64,000 bases of DNA from Bacillus spizizenii TU-B-10 (GCF_000227465.1 NC_016047.1:2336857-2400856), one strand, 5' to 3'; positions 48,918 to 61,112 are shown, counted from the stretch's first letter. The notes: generated from the letters alone by a model not told the origin. Numbers and translations are program-made.

Positions 48918-50546
48918 CTATTTCTGTGTTTTGATTAATTCTTTTTGGTCTTCCGGTTCAGTGAGTCCGGAATCAGCCAATACAAAGGCTAAATCCTTCT
49001 TCAGGCCATACCAGTTTTTATTCGTATGCCCCGCCACCATGACTGCGCCGTCCTGCGAGTGCAGCCAGATTCTTCGGTGCTGCCAGTACATACCTTGAAT
49101 GACACCGATCATAAAAATGGCTCCGCCGACGGCAAGCACCCAGAGTGTCAGATCCTTTCTGACTGTAAGTCCGGTAATGTTTTTCGTTTCAACATGGTCA
49201 AATTTCAGCTTGTATTTATTGCTGCCGGAGCCTTCGATCGTTTCTTGGATGGCAACAAAGCTTTTTTCCCCCTTCGGTTTGTCCGGCGTTATGATATTAA
49301 AGACAAAAGCCGGGTTGTTAGGGATTTTTGTTTTTGTGCTAGGCTCTCCATCCTGATTAAAATAGAAGTCTGGCAGGTAGCTGGCAATTTCAACTTTGTA
49401 ACCGTTACCAAGATCATAAACCGAATCTGGATCCAGAAGGTTGATCTTCAAGCTCCCAAAGGATTTTTTTGTTTTTTTGTCTATTAACTGGAACACCATT
49501 TGATCAAGCTGATTCTCTTTATAATCCACCTGGTAAACGGAAAAGGAATCAAAACGCAGCGGCTGATTGACACGGATGTCCTCTTCTGTTACTTTTTTCA
49601 GCTTCGGTTTCTCGCCATAAACAATTTTTCCTTCTCTCTTGTAAAGTACGGCATCTGTTTGAAAGTTCTTTGCTACTCTCCCGTCCCCGACTCTGTCAAT
49701 GGCATCTGCGAATACCTTTTTTTCTGTTTTACTGTTATAGGTCTCTACGCTGAATTGATTGTTTTTCAAATAATATTTTCCGTCTGTTCCCGGAATTGCT
49801 GCAGTTTCGCCTTCTCTGACCCAAAGCGTCTCATCGACGTACATGCCAGGCACAAATCTCAGCATCGCACCGATCAGAAAGATAATCAATCCAATGTGGT
49901 TGACATACGGGCCCCAGCGTGAAAAACGCCCTTTTTCGGCAAGAATGCTGCCCTCTTTTTCTCTGATTCTATAATGCTTTTTCTTTAAGAGAGCAGCAAT
50001 CTTTTCTTTTGCTTCCCCGTCTAGTACAGTATCCGTTTCACTGAACAAGCGCTGCCTTCTTAAAAAAGCAGGACTCCTTCTGACACCTTGATTTTTTAAC
50101 GCTCTGTACAATGGAATGACCCGGTCGAGGCTGCAAATCACAAGTGAAATGCCGATCGAGGCAATGAGCAACAGGTACCACCAAGATCCATATAAATGAT
50201 GAAACCCGAGCAAATAATAAAGCTGGCCGAACGTGCCGTACTGCTCTTTGTAATAAGTATCAGCCTGTGCGCCCGGAGGCAAATAAGCTTCTTGGGGAAA
50301 AATGGTGCCGAACGCTGATGCGGCAAGGGTTATGACGATAAGCCATATTCCCACCTTAACCGAAGAAAAGAAATTCCAAATTTTATCGATGATGGTTTTG
50401 TTATAAGTTTGTGAACGTCTTGCACTTCCGTCATATCTCATATCAGCAAGCGGAGGCTGAGTTTCTTGGAGAGCTCTTCCGCACGATTCACATAGAACGG
50501 TTCCGACCGGGTTTACATGTCCGCATTCACATTTGACTTGCTTCAT
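48918..50546 (-). CDS. resB: Cytochrome c biogenesis protein ResB
   Basis: Second half of the system II haem-attachment complex, 542 residues. An N-terminal zinc-ribbon-like segment ([18 protein letters not shown], residues 5-22), then four membrane helices and a large extracytoplasmic domain between helices three and four (about 250-450). The ATGA overlap with resA (4 bp) couples them. Confidence 0.94.
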   Translation of the reverse strand: MKQVKCECGHVNPVGTVLCESCGRALQETQPPLADMRYDGSARRSQTYNKTIIDKIWNFFSSVKVGIWLIVITLAASAFGTIFPQEAYLPPGAQADTYYKEQYGTFGQLYYLLGFHHLYGSWWYLLLIASIGISLVICSLDRVIPLYRALKNQGVRRSPAFLRRQRLFSETDTVLDGEAKEKIAALLKKKHYRIREKEGSILAEKGRFSRWGPYVNHIGLIIFLIGAMLRFVPGMYVDETLWVREGETAAIPGTDGKYYLKNNQFSVETYNSKTEKKVFADAIDRVGDGRVAKNFQTDAVLYKREGKIVYGEKPKLKKVTEEDIRVNQPLRFDSFSVYQVDYKENQLDQMVFQLIDKKTKKSFGSLKINLLDPDSVYDLGNGYKVEIASYLPDFYFNQDGEPSTKTKIPNNPAFVFNIITPDKPKGEKSFVAIQETIEGSGSNKYKLKFDHVETKNITGLTVRKDLTLWVLAVGGAIFMIGVIQGMYWQHRRIWLHSQDGAVMVAGHTNKNWYGLKKDLAFVLADSGLTEPEDQKELIKTQK

Positions 50547-51082
50547 CCCGAAGTCTCTCCGGGTTTAATCAGATTCATATAATCGTGTATCATGCTTTCT
50601 GTCATAGTGCCGGTCACCACCTTGACAACTTTTCCTTCCGGATTGATTAAAAAGGTTGTCGGAAGCGGAGATACGTCATAGGCATCAAGCACTTGGCGAT
50701 CTGTATCCAGAACAACCGGAAAATTGACTCCGTAGGATTTCATAAAATTATGTACTGCTATCTTTGACTCCCCAACATTTACCGCGACAATTTCAACACC
50801 TTGGTCTTTAAAATGCTTATATTGGTTCGCCATATAAGGAAATTCTTTTTTGCACGGTTCACACCATGTACCCCAGAAATTCAAAAAAACACCTTTCCCC
50901 TTTAAGTCACTGAGCTCGACACGTTTCCCATTCGTATCTTCTAGGACAAAATTCGGTGCATCGGACCCTTCGGATATACTCTCTTTACCGGCAAATACAG
51001 CGTTGTAAATGGTATAGCCAAGTGCACAGATTAAAACGAGAAGGATGCCGGTCCGAATGAATAAACGCCTTTTTTTCTTCAT
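50543..51082 (-). CDS. resA: Thiol-disulfide oxidoreductase ResA
   Basis: Membrane-tethered thioredoxin-like protein (179 residues) that reduces apocytochrome c cysteines outside the membrane. There is one N-terminal anchor helix (about 10-30) and a CEPC active site at Cys74-Cys77 ([13 protein letters not shown]). I chose the ATG at 51082 with a GGGGG-rich site upstream; the 13 extra upstream codons are not supported. First gene of the resABCDE operon. Confidence 0.95.
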   Translation of the reverse strand: MKKKRRLFIRTGILLVLICALGYTIYNAVFAGKESISEGSDAPNFVLEDTNGKRVELSDLKGKGVFLNFWGTWCEPCKKEFPYMANQYKHFKDQGVEIVAVNVGESKIAVHNFMKSYGVNFPVVLDTDRQVLDAYDVSPLPTTFLINPEGKVVKVVTGTMTESMIHDYMNLIKPGETSG

Positions 51083-51120
51083 TGTCCACTGCCCCCTTCC
51101 CCCTATTGCAGATCCATTCA

Positions 51121-51126
51121 ATTATA
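51121..51126 (-). promoter_or_regulatory. Putative resA -10 element
   Basis: TATAAT on the minus strand, 38 bp upstream of the resA ATG. The expected -35 is poor (AATGTG), as expected for a promoter that depends on the activator ResD. Confidence 0.5.
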
Positions 51127-51139
51127 TCATTGCACGTTC

Positions 51140-51176
51140 ATTTCACATTTCTTACTTTTTGAAGGTTATGTGAAAT
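51140..51176. repeat. Inverted repeat upstream of resA
   Basis: ATTTCACAT (51140-51148) and ATGTGAAAT (51168-51176), nine perfect pairs with a 19-base spacer, overlapping and lying upstream of the -35 position. TGTGAA cores resemble ResD-binding half-sites. It also touches the end of rluB. Confidence 0.45.
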
Positions 51177-51911
51177 TTAGAAAGCGTTTTTACCGTGATC
51201 CGCCAGCGCTCTGAGCCTTTTGACTTCATGCGGTGTTAGCTCTCTGGCATCTCCCGTGTGCAAGCCTCGCAGGTTTAAAAACGCGTATTCTTCACGCTTC
51301 AGCTTGATTACCTCATGCCCGATCGCTTCGAACATGCGGCGCACCTGTCTGTTGCGTCCTTCATGAATCGTCAGCTGAATAATGCTTGTTTGCTTTTTCT
51401 TATCCAAAGACAGCAGCTTCGCTTTAGCAGGCGCCGTTTTGCCTTCTTCAAGCCTGATGCCGCGCTCCAGCTTTCTGAGCAGCTCTTTAGGCGGGATGCC
51501 TTTCACCTTCGCCACGTATGTTTTGTCTATTTCATACTTAGGGTGCATCAGCTTATTGGCAAACTCGCCGTCATTGGTTAAAAGCAATAGACCGCTCGTA
51601 TCATAATCCAGACGCCCAATCGGGTAAATGCGCTGCGGGACTTCTTTAAAAAAGTCCGTCACGACTTTGCGCCCTTTGTCATCTTGGGCTGCAGAAATAA
51701 CGCCTCTTGGTTTATATAAGAGAAAGTAAACCGGCTCTTCGCGTTCAACCTTTAACCCGTTTACCTCAATCTGATCAGAACCGGTAACCTTTACACCAAG
51801 CTCTGTTACTACTTTGCCATTCACCTTTACTTTTCCTTCTTTAATCAGCTCTTCTGCCTTTCTGCGCGATGCAACTCCGGCATGAGCAATCACTTTTTGC
51901 AGTCTTTCCAT
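51177..51911 (-). CDS. rluB: 23S rRNA pseudouridine synthase RluB
   Basis: RsuA/RluB/E/F family pseudouridine synthase of 244 residues; modifies a uridine in helix 80-93 of 23S rRNA. An N-terminal S4 domain (about 1-55, RLQKVIAHAGVASRRKAEELI) is followed by the catalytic domain with GRLDYDTSGLLLLT (Asp102). I chose the ATG at 51911 behind GAGGTGA. Formerly ypuL. Located between the spore operon and resA. Confidence 0.94.
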   Translation of the reverse strand: MERLQKVIAHAGVASRRKAEELIKEGKVKVNGKVVTELGVKVTGSDQIEVNGLKVEREEPVYFLLYKPRGVISAAQDDKGRKVVTDFFKEVPQRIYPIGRLDYDTSGLLLLTNDGEFANKLMHPKYEIDKTYVAKVKGIPPKELLRKLERGIRLEEGKTAPAKAKLLSLDKKKQTSIIQLTIHEGRNRQVRRMFEAIGHEVIKLKREEYAFLNLRGLHTGDARELTPHEVKRLRALADHGKNAF

Positions 51912-51984
51912 GTCTTTCACCTCAAGTATTATCTTACTTTTTTCAACCTTAACAAACAAGCTTTTTCAAATTCCTATGCCAAAT

Positions 51985-52012
51985 CCAAAAAAAACGCCGT
52001 TTTCAGGCGCTC
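51985..52012 (-). terminator. dacB-spmA-spmB operon terminator
   Basis: GCGCC/GGCGT stem with a short loop and eight Us. It overlaps the last codons of spmB. Confidence 0.8.
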
Positions 52013-52539
52013 CCAAATAATAACGTAACGATGATGATAGATGCAACTACGCCGATTAAATCAGCAAGAAGTCCCACCTTTAATGCATCCCCCATTTTTT
52101 TGATGCCGACCGCTCCGAAATACACAGTCAGTACGTAAAGCGTTGTATCTGTTGATCCCTGCATGACCGAAGCCAGCCTGCCGATAAAGGAATCGGGTCC
52201 GTATACTGCAATTAAATCTGTCGTCATGCCGAGTGCGGCCGTACCGGAGATCGGGCGGATCAGCGCAAGCGGCACTACCTCAGCGGGGATGCCGATAGCG
52301 GAGAAAACCGGTTTTAAAAGGTCCATTATAAAATCAAGCGCGCCTGATGATCTGAAAACAGTTATGGCGACAAGCATTCCGACTAAGTAGGGGATAATGG
52401 AAAAGGCGATTTCTATCCCTTCTTTTCCGCCTTCGACGAACGATTCATATGTGGGAACCTTTTTAATAGTTCCATAAAGAAGAATTCCGGCAATTATGAT
52501 CGGAATCATGGCTAAAGACAGCCAGTTGATGATTTCCAT
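52003..52539 (-). CDS. spmB: Spore maturation protein SpmB
   Basis: Membrane protein (178 residues, four to five hydrophobic helices) of the nucleoside-recognition (Gate) family. Together with SpmA and DacB it is required for normal spore core dehydration and heat resistance. I chose the ATG at 52539 behind GGTGAGCGG; upstream codons fall within spmA's end. The stop is just 4 bp from the SpmA stop-start junction region, showing coupling. Confidence 0.93.
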   Translation of the reverse strand: MEIINWLSLAMIPIIIAGILLYGTIKKVPTYESFVEGGKEGIEIAFSIIPYLVGMLVAITVFRSSGALDFIMDLLKPVFSAIGIPAEVVPLALIRPISGTAALGMTTDLIAVYGPDSFIGRLASVMQGSTDTTLYVLTVYFGAVGIKKMGDALKVGLLADLIGVVASIIIVTLLFGSA

Positions 52540-52543
52540 CCGC

Positions 52544-53134
52544 TCACCTTCCCTTCTTTTTGCGGCGGTAATAAAAATACCGGTCAATGATAATGGCGCC
52601 GATTCCGGAAATAAGTGTCGCTAAAATACTAGGTCCGACGATATCTGTCGGCGTTTTGGAGGAATAAGCCATTCGAACAGCGATTACGGTTGTCGGAATG
52701 AGGGTGATGCAGGACGTATTCACCGCTAAAAAAGTAATCATCGACCGGCTTGCTTCCGTTCGGTTTCCATTCAGCTTTTTCATTTGCTCCATTGCTTTAA
52801 TGCCAAGCGGAGTTGCTGCATTCCCGAGACCGAAGAAGTTCGCCATGAGATTCGATAAAATGTAGCCCATCGCCGGGTGATCCGGCGGTATATCAGGGAA
52901 CAGCTTAGATATAAAAGGCCTGCACATCCGGCTGAAAATATCCAAAAGCCCTGACTGCTCGGCTATTTTCATTAAACCAAGCCAGAAAACAAGCACGCTC
53001 ATCAGTCCGAATGAAATCGTAACAGCTTCCTTCGCACCCTTAAATACGGCTTCATTTACATCTTGCAGAGTTCCGTTGCACATCGCAAAAACAAGTCCGA
53101 TCACAGTTAAGCTGACCCAAATTATATTGACCAT
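52544..53134 (-). CDS. spmA: Spore maturation protein SpmA
   Basis: Paralogous membrane partner of SpmB (196 residues, about five helices), with [23 protein letters not shown] as the conserved core (about 93-115). The basic tail RRKKKGR lies at the inner membrane surface. The start lies 13 bp inside the end of dacB and the stop 4 bp before spmB, so all three are translationally linked. Confidence 0.94.
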   Translation of the reverse strand: MVNIIWVSLTVIGLVFAMCNGTLQDVNEAVFKGAKEAVTISFGLMSVLVFWLGLMKIAEQSGLLDIFSRMCRPFISKLFPDIPPDHPAMGYILSNLMANFFGLGNAATPLGIKAMEQMKKLNGNRTEASRSMITFLAVNTSCITLIPTTVIAVRMAYSSKTPTDIVGPSILATLISGIGAIIIDRYFYYRRKKKGR

Positions 53135-54270
53135 TTTGCCCCGCCAGCCGCATTCAGAAAGATTGATTTAAACGTTTCAAAAAATTGTTTTTTCGGTTTT
53201 TGATGTCGTTCATTTTCATAATAGATCGGCACTTTTGCGATCGTTTCATCGTTGAACATGATCTTCATATGCCCTACGATGTCGGGAATTTTTGAGGCGT
53301 CTTTTTCCCATGTTTTTTTCGGCTTAAGGAGCGTGGTTTTAATGTTGACATCTTCTTTTTCCTCTTCGGTTAGCAAATAGGTGATATCACGTTTGATAAA
53401 AGCCTTCGATTCATAAAATGTGCCTTTCAGCTTTGGAATGTCCCCTTTTTTCGCGATTAAATAGGTTTGATAATGATCAAACACATAGTTAAACATCTTC
53501 ATATGATCATCCCAATCGTTAGGGTCATTTATGGTGACGGCTATCAGGTCAATGCCGTCCTTTGAAGCTGTTGAGACCAGTGTCCGTTTTGCAAGTTTTG
53601 TATATCCTGTTTTTCCTCCTGTGCTGTATCGATAAAGCATGGTCAGCAGTTTATTTTTGTTTTTCCAGACGCTTTCCATCGTTTCTGCTTTGTATATTTT
53701 CGTACCAGAAATCTTTTGATAGTCTTTCAGCTTCATAGCGTATTTGGTTAAAATGGCCATGTCATAAGCTGTTGAATAATGATTTTCATGGTCGTCCAAT
53801 CCGTGCGGGTTTTGAAAACGGGTACTCTCCATGCCAAGCTGCTCAGCTTTTTGATTCATCATATAAACAAATCCATCGAGGCTTCCACCGACATGTTCAG
53901 CAATTGCGACAGCGGCGTCGTTTCCCGATCTCAGCATCAGGCCATACACAAGATCTTTTAATTTCACTTTTTGCCCCTCTGTTAAATAAATGGCAGAGCC
54001 TTCTGTTCTGACAGCATTTGCGGACACTGTCACCGTTTCATCCATTTTGCCGGATTCGATGGCGAGAACGGCCGTCATGATTTTTGTGATGCTTGCAATC
54101 CGCCTTTTTTCATGCTCATCCTTGGCAAATAACACTCTGCCTGACGCTCCGTCAATAACGATCGCGCTTTTTGCACTGACATCTATAGCAGCATGTGCTG
54201 TGTTCACATTTACATTTGCAATAAGAAAAGAAATCATGACCATGAATACTGCTTTTTTGAAAATGCGCAT
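53122..54270 (-). CDS. dacB: Sporulation D-alanyl-D-alanine carboxypeptidase DacB (PBP5*)
   Basis: Penicillin-binding protein (382 residues) that trims peptide side chains of spore cortex. It has a signal peptide (about 1-27, cleavage after AHA) and the three active-site boxes SITK (60-63), SGN (115-117) and KTG (about 210); a C-terminal amphipathic segment may attach it to the membrane. Made in the mother cell, first gene of dacB-spmA-spmB. Confidence 0.95.
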   Translation of the reverse strand: MRIFKKAVFMVMISFLIANVNVNTAHAAIDVSAKSAIVIDGASGRVLFAKDEHEKRRIASITKIMTAVLAIESGKMDETVTVSANAVRTEGSAIYLTEGQKVKLKDLVYGLMLRSGNDAAVAIAEHVGGSLDGFVYMMNQKAEQLGMESTRFQNPHGLDDHENHYSTAYDMAILTKYAMKLKDYQKISGTKIYKAETMESVWKNKNKLLTMLYRYSTGGKTGYTKLAKRTLVSTASKDGIDLIAVTINDPNDWDDHMKMFNYVFDHYQTYLIAKKGDIPKLKGTFYESKAFIKRDITYLLTEEEKEDVNIKTTLLKPKKTWEKDASKIPDIVGHMKIMFNDETIAKVPIYYENERHQKPKKQFFETFKSIFLNAAGGAKWSI

Positions 54271-54301
54271 GTTTGCTCACGTCCTTGTGGTGGTTTGTAC
54301 A

Positions 54302-54329
54302 AGTTTATGCGCATGTCCACCAGTTATGA
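54302..54329 (-). promoter_or_regulatory. Probable dacB sigma-E promoter
   Basis: TCATAAC (54329-54323), 13-bp spacer, CATAAACT (54309-54302). The -10 matches sigma-E at seven of eight; the spacer is one or two bases short. dacB is known to be sigma-E dependent. Confidence 0.5.
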
Positions 54330-54358
54330 ATAACAATTATATATCTGCAGGTAAACAT

Positions 54359-54387
54359 AAAAAAACTCTCCCTGAAAAAGGGAGAGT
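54359..54387 (-). terminator. ypuI terminator
   Basis: Nine-bp stem ACTCTCCCT/AGGGAGAGT with a 5-nt loop and seven Us, 6 bp past the ypuI stop. Confidence 0.92.
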
Positions 54388-54392
54388 AAAAG

Positions 54393-54932
54393 TTATCTGA
54401 TTGGAGCCATGCTTGATCCGGACGTTTCGTAATGGGCCAGCTCTTCCCTCATCTTCAGAAAGGCTGCGCTCAGCGGCAATAATAATTGCTCAAGCGACGC
54501 AGGAACAGCATGGTAAAACTCAATTGCGCTGACCCCGGTATAAGATGCCCGGCTATTTTCACACCACGTGTCTTTTTTCGGCATAAAGAACTCTTCGATG
54601 CATTGGTGATACACATTATAAAGTGTTTTTTCCGCTCTGGCTTCCTGAAAAGGCTCCTGCATCAGGAGACGGCGGCACGCTTCTGCGCCTCCTTCACAAA
54701 ATACTGTCATTCTTCTCAGAGTGCTCAGCACATCACAGCAGTATCCTTTCTCAGTAGGCAATTCAGCCTGTAAGGACTCCAGCGTCGTTTGATTTAGGTA
54801 ATCGTTAACGGTATTGACAACCATTGATAAGAATTCGCCTGTTTTTTGAGTCTGCGCTCGCACAATCGAATGTCCCATTTCGTTTGGTATCTTCCCCTCA
54901 TGTCTTTGTCTCTCACATTTTGCTTCTTTCAT
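54393..54932 (-). CDS. ypuI: Uncharacterised protein YpuI (DUF3907)
   Basis: 179-residue soluble protein, mostly helical, with several cysteines (YCCDV, CEGGAEACRR, CIEEF, WCENS). No catalytic motif or membrane segment that I recognise. It begins behind AGGAAG and ends with its own terminator. Located between the dacB operon and scpB, matching B. subtilis ypuI. Function unknown. Confidence 0.85.
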   Translation of the reverse strand: MKEAKCERQRHEGKIPNEMGHSIVRAQTQKTGEFLSMVVNTVNDYLNQTTLESLQAELPTEKGYCCDVLSTLRRMTVFCEGGAEACRRLLMQEPFQEARAEKTLYNVYHQCIEEFFMPKKDTWCENSRASYTGVSAIEFYHAVPASLEQLLLPLSAAFLKMREELAHYETSGSSMAPIR

Positions 54933-54986
54933 GATAGCTTCTTCCTTATATCTTATGATGATGAAAAAGCGCGATTCATTAAACTT

Positions 54987-55580
54987 CTATTTTATATCTT
55001 CGAAGGTTTGGTTAAAGTTTTCAAAAAATAAATCTGCTTCTTCTTGAAGAACGTCTTCTTCCGCATTTTCGGGCAGCGGCGGAAGCTCGTCCAGCGTTTT
55101 CAGACCAAATTGTTCAAGAAAAGTCGGCGTTGTGCCGTATAAAATAGCCCGGCCCGGACCGTCAGCCCGTCCGACTTCACACAATAGCGCCTTCGCGACA
55201 AGGCTGTGTAAAATCCGCTCTGATTTTACACCTCTGATTTCTTCAATTTCTGCTCTCGTAATCGGCTGTTTATATGAAACAATGGCCAACACTTCTAAAG
55301 ATGCTTGAGAAAGGCCCTTTGATGGCACTTCAATCAGTTTTTTCAAGTATGGCGCAAAGTCTTTTTTAGTAGAGAGCATGTACGTATCTGCATATTCAAT
55401 AAGTTCAATGCCCCTTGTATCCCCGCGGTATTCGTCCGCCACATCCGCCATGATGGTGTTCAGTTCTGGCTCTTCGATTTCAAGCACTGTTAACAGCTGC
55501 TTTTTTGTGAGCCCTTCATCGCCTGCCGCATAAAGAAGGGCCTCCACAATAGCTTTCCAATTCACGATATCAAGCCCCAT
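54987..55580 (-). CDS. scpB: Segregation and condensation protein ScpB
   Basis: Kite subunit of the Smc-ScpAB condensin that organises and segregates the chromosome; 197 residues with two winged-helix domains (about 8-80 and 95-165, [29 protein letters not shown]) and an acidic C-terminal tail. I chose the ATG at 55580; 18 upstream codons fall in scpA. It overlaps scpA by 11 bp. Confidence 0.95.
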   Translation of the reverse strand: MGLDIVNWKAIVEALLYAAGDEGLTKKQLLTVLEIEEPELNTIMADVADEYRGDTRGIELIEYADTYMLSTKKDFAPYLKKLIEVPSKGLSQASLEVLAIVSYKQPITRAEIEEIRGVKSERILHSLVAKALLCEVGRADGPGRAILYGTTPTFLEQFGLKTLDELPPLPENAEEDVLQEEADLFFENFNQTFEDIK

Positions 55581-56325
55581 GAATGGATTCACTCCCCGTA
55601 ATGTAAATATCTGAAAAATTGTGTTCCTGTTCAATGAGAACCAGCTGATTTTTCATCAGCTCGAGAACGGCTAGAAAAGTCACAACCAAATGGTCTTTTT
55701 GCTCAAATGGAAACAGGTCCATAAAGTTGATTCTCGTTCCTCTTGATTTCAGGCTGTGCACGATTTCGTTCATTCTGTCTTCGATTGGTATTTCCTGTCT
55801 GGTAATTGTTGTTTCCATCGGCCTAGTTATTTTTTTGCGTTTCAGCACTTTTTGAAAAGCCCCGATCATATCATAGACCGTGACAGAGAGCTTTTGCTCA
55901 GACTGTTTTACTTCTTTTGCATATTCGCTCAAATCACTCGGCGGTTTTGTGAACGATTTTTGTCTTTCTTCTTCCCGTTCTTTTAAATCCTTCGCCGCAT
56001 CTTTATATTTTCTATACTCGATCAGCTTTTCAATCAATTCTTCCCGTGGATCTTCTTCTTCAAGTAATTCATCTTCAAAAAGCTCCTCCTCTTGCTTCGG
56101 GAGCAGCATTCTGCTTTTAATGCTGAGCAGCGTGGCAGCCATGACCAAATATTCGCTGGCAATATCGAGCTCAAGCACACGCATCGTATGTACATATAAT
56201 AAATATTGTTCAGTGATCTTCGCCACAGGTATATCATATATGTCAATTTCAAGACGATTGATTAAATGAAGCAGAAGGTCCAATGGGCCTTCAAACGTAT
56301 CAATTTTCACTTGATATTCTTCCAT
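55570..56325 (-). CDS. scpA: Segregation and condensation protein ScpA
   Basis: Kleisin subunit bridging the Smc heads; 251 residues. The N-terminal Smc-neck binding segment ([19 protein letters not shown]), an acidic middle ([18 protein letters not shown]) and the C-terminal winged helix ([22 protein letters not shown]) are present. ATGATG at 56328/56325; I use the second to match the family length. The region around 165-215 differs more from strain 168, as I recall it, than neighbouring genes do. Confidence 0.95.
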   Translation of the reverse strand: MEEYQVKIDTFEGPLDLLLHLINRLEIDIYDIPVAKITEQYLLYVHTMRVLELDIASEYLVMAATLLSIKSRMLLPKQEEELFEDELLEEEDPREELIEKLIEYRKYKDAAKDLKEREEERQKSFTKPPSDLSEYAKEVKQSEQKLSVTVYDMIGAFQKVLKRKKITRPMETTITRQEIPIEDRMNEIVHSLKSRGTRINFMDLFPFEQKDHLVVTFLAVLELMKNQLVLIEQEHNFSDIYITGSESIHGA

Positions 56326-56571
56326 CATCTCACCATTTTCAAGTATCACTCTCATTGCCAGATAAACTGGCTATCCTTTAGTATAAGCCACCAAAAAGCT
56401 CTCGTCCAATACTATTTCATTTCCTGTTTTAAAGCGGTTTGTACAGAATATTCAAAACAAAAAAGGCGTTCGCTCAGACTATAACAAAGGAGGCAGGAGA
56501 AAAAAGTCTTAGCGGCGGTTCCCCTTTCAATGTCGGGCTAAGCGTTCTTTTTCCTTCTCTCCTTCCTGTGT

Positions 56572-56577
56572 TACACT
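56572..56577 (+). promoter_or_regulatory. Possible ypuF promoter, extended -10
   Basis: TACACT preceded by TGT, 26 bp upstream of the ypuF start. No -35 is clear. The 248-bp gap between scpA and ypuF shows nothing else I can name. Confidence 0.4.
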
Positions 56578-56603
56578 AAAGGCAGATTAAAGGAGGAAGC
56601 ATC

Positions 56604-57128
56604 TTGTATCCGAAAGCTTATATCGATTATCTCGTTGAATTTCACGCGACACGGGATTATTTTGAATGCCATGAAATATTAGAAGAATATTGGAAGGAAG
56701 ATCCGCCAAACAATCGAAAAGTTTATTGGGTCGGCTTTATTCAGCTTGCGGTTGCTTTGTATCATCACAGAAGGCAAAATACAGCCGGGGCAAAAAGACT
56801 GATGGCGAACAGCATCCGAATTCTTCAAGCGGAAAAACAAGCGGTCGAAGGCTTGGGGCTTGATCATAGTCGCTTACTCGAGCTTATGCAGTCGGTTTAC
56901 GAACAAATTGAAACGGGCTCTTCCTATGAAAGCATTATGCTGCCGATCAAAGATGAGAAGCTGGAGGAAGCATGCCGAATTGAATGCAAGAAAAAAGAGT
57001 ACACATGGGGGCAGCCCAGCACACTCACCGATACGTTTCTTATCGACAAGCACCGTTTGCGGGATCGGACTGACGTCATCCTTGAACGTGAAAAAGAAAT
57101 AGAACGGAGAAAAAAAAGCAGAGGCTGA
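56604..57128 (+). CDS. ypuF: DUF309-family protein YpuF
   Basis: 174-residue soluble protein. The N-terminal half holds the DUF309 signature YFECHEILEEYWKEDP (about 19-34) and HHRRQNTAGAKRLM; the C-terminal part is charged. The start is TTG at 56604 directly after AAAGGAGGAAGC, with no competing ATG. It is a lone plus-strand gene that converges on the rib operon and shares the terminator there. Function unknown. Confidence 0.87.
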   Translation: MYPKAYIDYLVEFHATRDYFECHEILEEYWKEDPPNNRKVYWVGFIQLAVALYHHRRQNTAGAKRLMANSIRILQAEKQAVEGLGLDHSRLLELMQSVYEQIETGSSYESIMLPIKDEKLEEACRIECKKKEYTWGQPSTLTDTFLIDKHRLRDRTDVILEREKEIERRKKSRG

Positions 57129-57141
57129 TTTCAGCCTCTGC

Positions 57142-57142
<1 letters not shown>
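57110..57142. terminator. Terminator between ypuF and the rib operon
   Basis: Twelve-bp stem AGCAGAGGCTGA/TCAGCCTCTGCT, 2-nt loop, strong U-run on the minus strand and A-rich side on the other. It overlaps both stop codons. Confidence 0.92.
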
Positions 57143-57531
<389 letters not shown>

Positions 57532-57585
57532 TCAAAATGTCCAGTCTGCTATTAACGGATACGAATAGGTGATCCGTTTTCTCAC

Positions 57586-57591
57586 ATTATA
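57586..57591 (-). promoter_or_regulatory. Possible internal promoter before ribT
   Basis: TATAAT on the minus strand between ribH and ribT, with only a weak -35. A 7-bp hairpin AACGGAT/ATCCGTT (57554-57577) follows it. Internal rib promoters are known in B. subtilis; this placement is an inference. Confidence 0.35.
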
Positions 57592-57627
57592 TCATTTTCG
57601 CCATATTTTTAAACTGTTTTCAGCAAA

Positions 57628-58092
57628 TTATTCAAATGAACGGTTTAAATTTGCCATTTCTATGGCAGAAACAGCACAATCTACACCTTTGTTGCCCGCT
57701 TTTGTGCCGGCACGCTCGATCGCCTGTTCGATATTTTCAGTTGTCACAATACCAAAGATGACAGGTACACCAGTAGTGTTTGCTGCTTGCGCGATGCCTT
57801 TTGCAGCTTCATTGCAGACATAATCGTAATGTGTCGTCGCGCCTCTGATGACAGTGCCCAATGTGATAATAGCGTCATATTTTTTTGTTTCCGCCATTTT
57901 TTTCGCAGCAAACGGAATTTCAAATGCGCCTGGAACCCAAGCCACATCGATATCATTTGTGTCTACACCGTGTCTGAGCAACGCATCTTCTGCACCGCTC
58001 AGCAGCTTGCTTGTAATAAAATCATTAAATCTTCCTACTACGATTCCGATTTTAAGACCTGTACCAACTAAATTTCCTTGTATGATATTCAT
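57628..58092 (-). CDS. ribH: 6,7-dimethyl-8-ribityllumazine synthase RibH
   Basis: Lumazine synthase (154 residues), which condenses the ribitylamino-pyrimidine with dihydroxybutanone phosphate; it forms a 60-mer capsid around RibE. Motifs are [32 protein letters not shown] (as [10 protein letters not shown]) and [22 protein letters not shown]. It follows ribBA by 32 bp. Confidence 0.97.
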   Translation of the reverse strand: MNIIQGNLVGTGLKIGIVVGRFNDFITSKLLSGAEDALLRHGVDTNDIDVAWVPGAFEIPFAAKKMAETKKYDAIITLGTVIRGATTHYDYVCNEAAKGIAQAANTTGVPVIFGIVTTENIEQAIERAGTKAGNKGVDCAVSAIEMANLNRSFE

Positions 58093-58124
58093 ATGATTCC
58101 CATCCTTTTTTGTGATATTTGTGA

Positions 58125-59321
58125 TTAGAAATGAAGTAAATGACCCAGCTTGTTCATTTTGGTTTGCAAATATTTTTTATTGTGCTCTTTTGCTTCCATT
58201 TGAAGAGGCACTCTTTCTGAAATGCTGAGCCCATAGCCTTCAAGGCCGGCGATTTTTCGCGGATTATTCGTCAAAAGCTTCATATTCCGCACACCGAGGT
58301 CGCGTAACATTTGTGCACCGATGCCATAGTTGCGAAGGTCAGGCAAGAATCCAAGCGCCTCATTGGCTTCTACGGTGTCATAGCCTTGTTCCTGAAGCTT
58401 ATAAGCTTTTAATTTATTGATTAAACCGATGCCTCGGCCTTCTTGGCGCAAATACAAGAGCACTCCCCGGCCTTCTGCGGCAATTTGCGTCAGCGCGGCG
58501 TGCAGCTGCGGGCCGCAGTCACAGCGATGAGATCCAAACACGTCACCTGTGAGACATTCTGAATGCACCCGGACCAATACCGGTTCTTCACCGAACGGCA
58601 CATCTCCCATCACAAATGCGACATGCTCTTTTCCGTCTACCTCATTTGTGTATCCGTAAACCTTGAATGTGCCAAAATCAGTAGGCAGCGTAATGTCGAC
58701 TTCACGCTCGACAAGTGTTGTTAGATTGTAACGGTATTGAATCAAATCTTTAATGGTGATCATTTTTAATTGATGCTTTTTCGCAATTTCAATGAGCTCA
58801 GGCACTCTCGCCATCGTTCCGTCTTCATTCATAATTTCACAAATGACGCCGGCTCCTTGAGATCCGCAGGCTTCGGCAAGATCAACAGCAGCTTCTGTAT
58901 GACCCGCTCTTTTCAGGACACCTCCTTTTTTCGCAATCAGCGGAAAAATGTGCCCGGGACGCTGAAAATCAGACGGCACGGATTTGCTGTCCAGCAATGC
59001 TTGAACGGTAAAGGATCTTTCTTGAGCGCTGATACCCGTTTTCGTTTTACGGTGGTCAATGCTTACCGTAAATGCAGTATGGTGAGAATCTGTATTATGC
59101 TCAACCATAGGGTGAAGATCAAGCTTGTCTGCGATTTCCTCACTGAGCGGCGTGCAAATCAGCCCTCTTCCGTGTGTCGCCATAAAGTTAATGACTTCTG
59201 GAGTTGCATGCTCGGCAAGAGCCACAAAGTCTCCTTCATTTTCTCTGTCTTCATCATCTACAACTATGATGACTTCGCCTTTTTTTAAAGCATCTAGTGC
59301 TTCTTCTATCGGATGAAACAT
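58125..59321 (-). CDS. ribBA: Bifunctional DHBP synthase / GTP cyclohydrolase II RibBA
   Basis: 398-residue fusion. The N-terminal domain (about 1-200; [31 protein letters not shown]) makes 3,4-dihydroxybutanone 4-phosphate; the C-terminal domain (about 205-398) is zinc-dependent GTP cyclohydrolase II with [22 protein letters not shown], the three-cysteine site. Both first steps of riboflavin synthesis. Known as ribA in B. subtilis. Confidence 0.97.
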   Translation of the reverse strand: MFHPIEEALDALKKGEVIIVVDDEDRENEGDFVALAEHATPEVINFMATHGRGLICTPLSEEIADKLDLHPMVEHNTDSHHTAFTVSIDHRKTKTGISAQERSFTVQALLDSKSVPSDFQRPGHIFPLIAKKGGVLKRAGHTEAAVDLAEACGSQGAGVICEIMNEDGTMARVPELIEIAKKHQLKMITIKDLIQYRYNLTTLVEREVDITLPTDFGTFKVYGYTNEVDGKEHVAFVMGDVPFGEEPVLVRVHSECLTGDVFGSHRCDCGPQLHAALTQIAAEGRGVLLYLRQEGRGIGLINKLKAYKLQEQGYDTVEANEALGFLPDLRNYGIGAQMLRDLGVRNMKLLTNNPRKIAGLEGYGLSISERVPLQMEAKEHNKKYLQTKMNKLGHLLHF

Positions 59322-59335
59322 GCAAATCTTCCTCT

Positions 59336-59983
59336 CTAAAAGCCGTTTTCGCTTAAGAAGGCTTTTGTTATGGTTTGTTGGGTCTTATTTTCATTGGATT
59401 TATGCAAAAATCGATACATGTATTTTCCGATCATATCGCATTCGATATTCACTTTAGAGCCGATCGTTTTTTCTGAAAAAATCGTTTCGCTGATCGTATG
59501 CGGTATTAAAGAAATTGTCACTGTGTCTTCTGTCAGCCCGAATATGGTTAAGCTCACGCCGTCCACGGTAATTGATCCTTTTAAGACCAGTGTTTTTGTT
59601 AAAGACGGGTCCATCTTTAAATCATAGTAAACAGCGTTGCTTTTCTCATCAATTCGTGCAATTTCAGCAGTTCCGTCGACATGCCCTGAGACGAAATGGC
59701 CTCCGAAACGGCCGTTTGCCGCCATCGCTCTTTCCAGATTTACTTTGCTTCCTTTTGATAAATCATTTAGTGACGTAGCTTTGACTGTTTCAGGCATAAC
59801 ATCCACTGTGAATTGATTTCTTGTAAAATCAGTGACAGTCAGACAAATGCCGTTCACCGCAATGCTATCGCCCAGATGAACATCCTCTAAAATCTTTGAG
59901 CATTTGATTGTTAAGGCCATTGAATGCCCTGCTTTTTTCATGGATTCGATTGTGCCTGTTTCTTCAATAATTCCTGTAAACAT
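59336..59983 (-). CDS. ribE: Riboflavin synthase alpha chain RibE
   Basis: Dismutates two lumazines to riboflavin; 215 residues with two homologous lumazine-binding barrels ([10 protein letters not shown] and [15 protein letters not shown] starts). I chose the ATG at 59983; three upstream codons overlap the ribosome site. It lies between ribD and ribBA, and RibE trimers sit inside the RibH capsid. Confidence 0.96.
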   Translation of the reverse strand: MFTGIIEETGTIESMKKAGHSMALTIKCSKILEDVHLGDSIAVNGICLTVTDFTRNQFTVDVMPETVKATSLNDLSKGSKVNLERAMAANGRFGGHFVSGHVDGTAEIARIDEKSNAVYYDLKMDPSLTKTLVLKGSITVDGVSLTIFGLTEDTVTISLIPHTISETIFSEKTIGSKVNIECDMIGKYMYRFLHKSNENKTQQTITKAFLSENGF

Positions 59984-59993
59984 GGTCACCATC

Positions 59994-61100
<1,107 letters not shown>

Positions 61101-61112
61101 TTATTTACCGTC

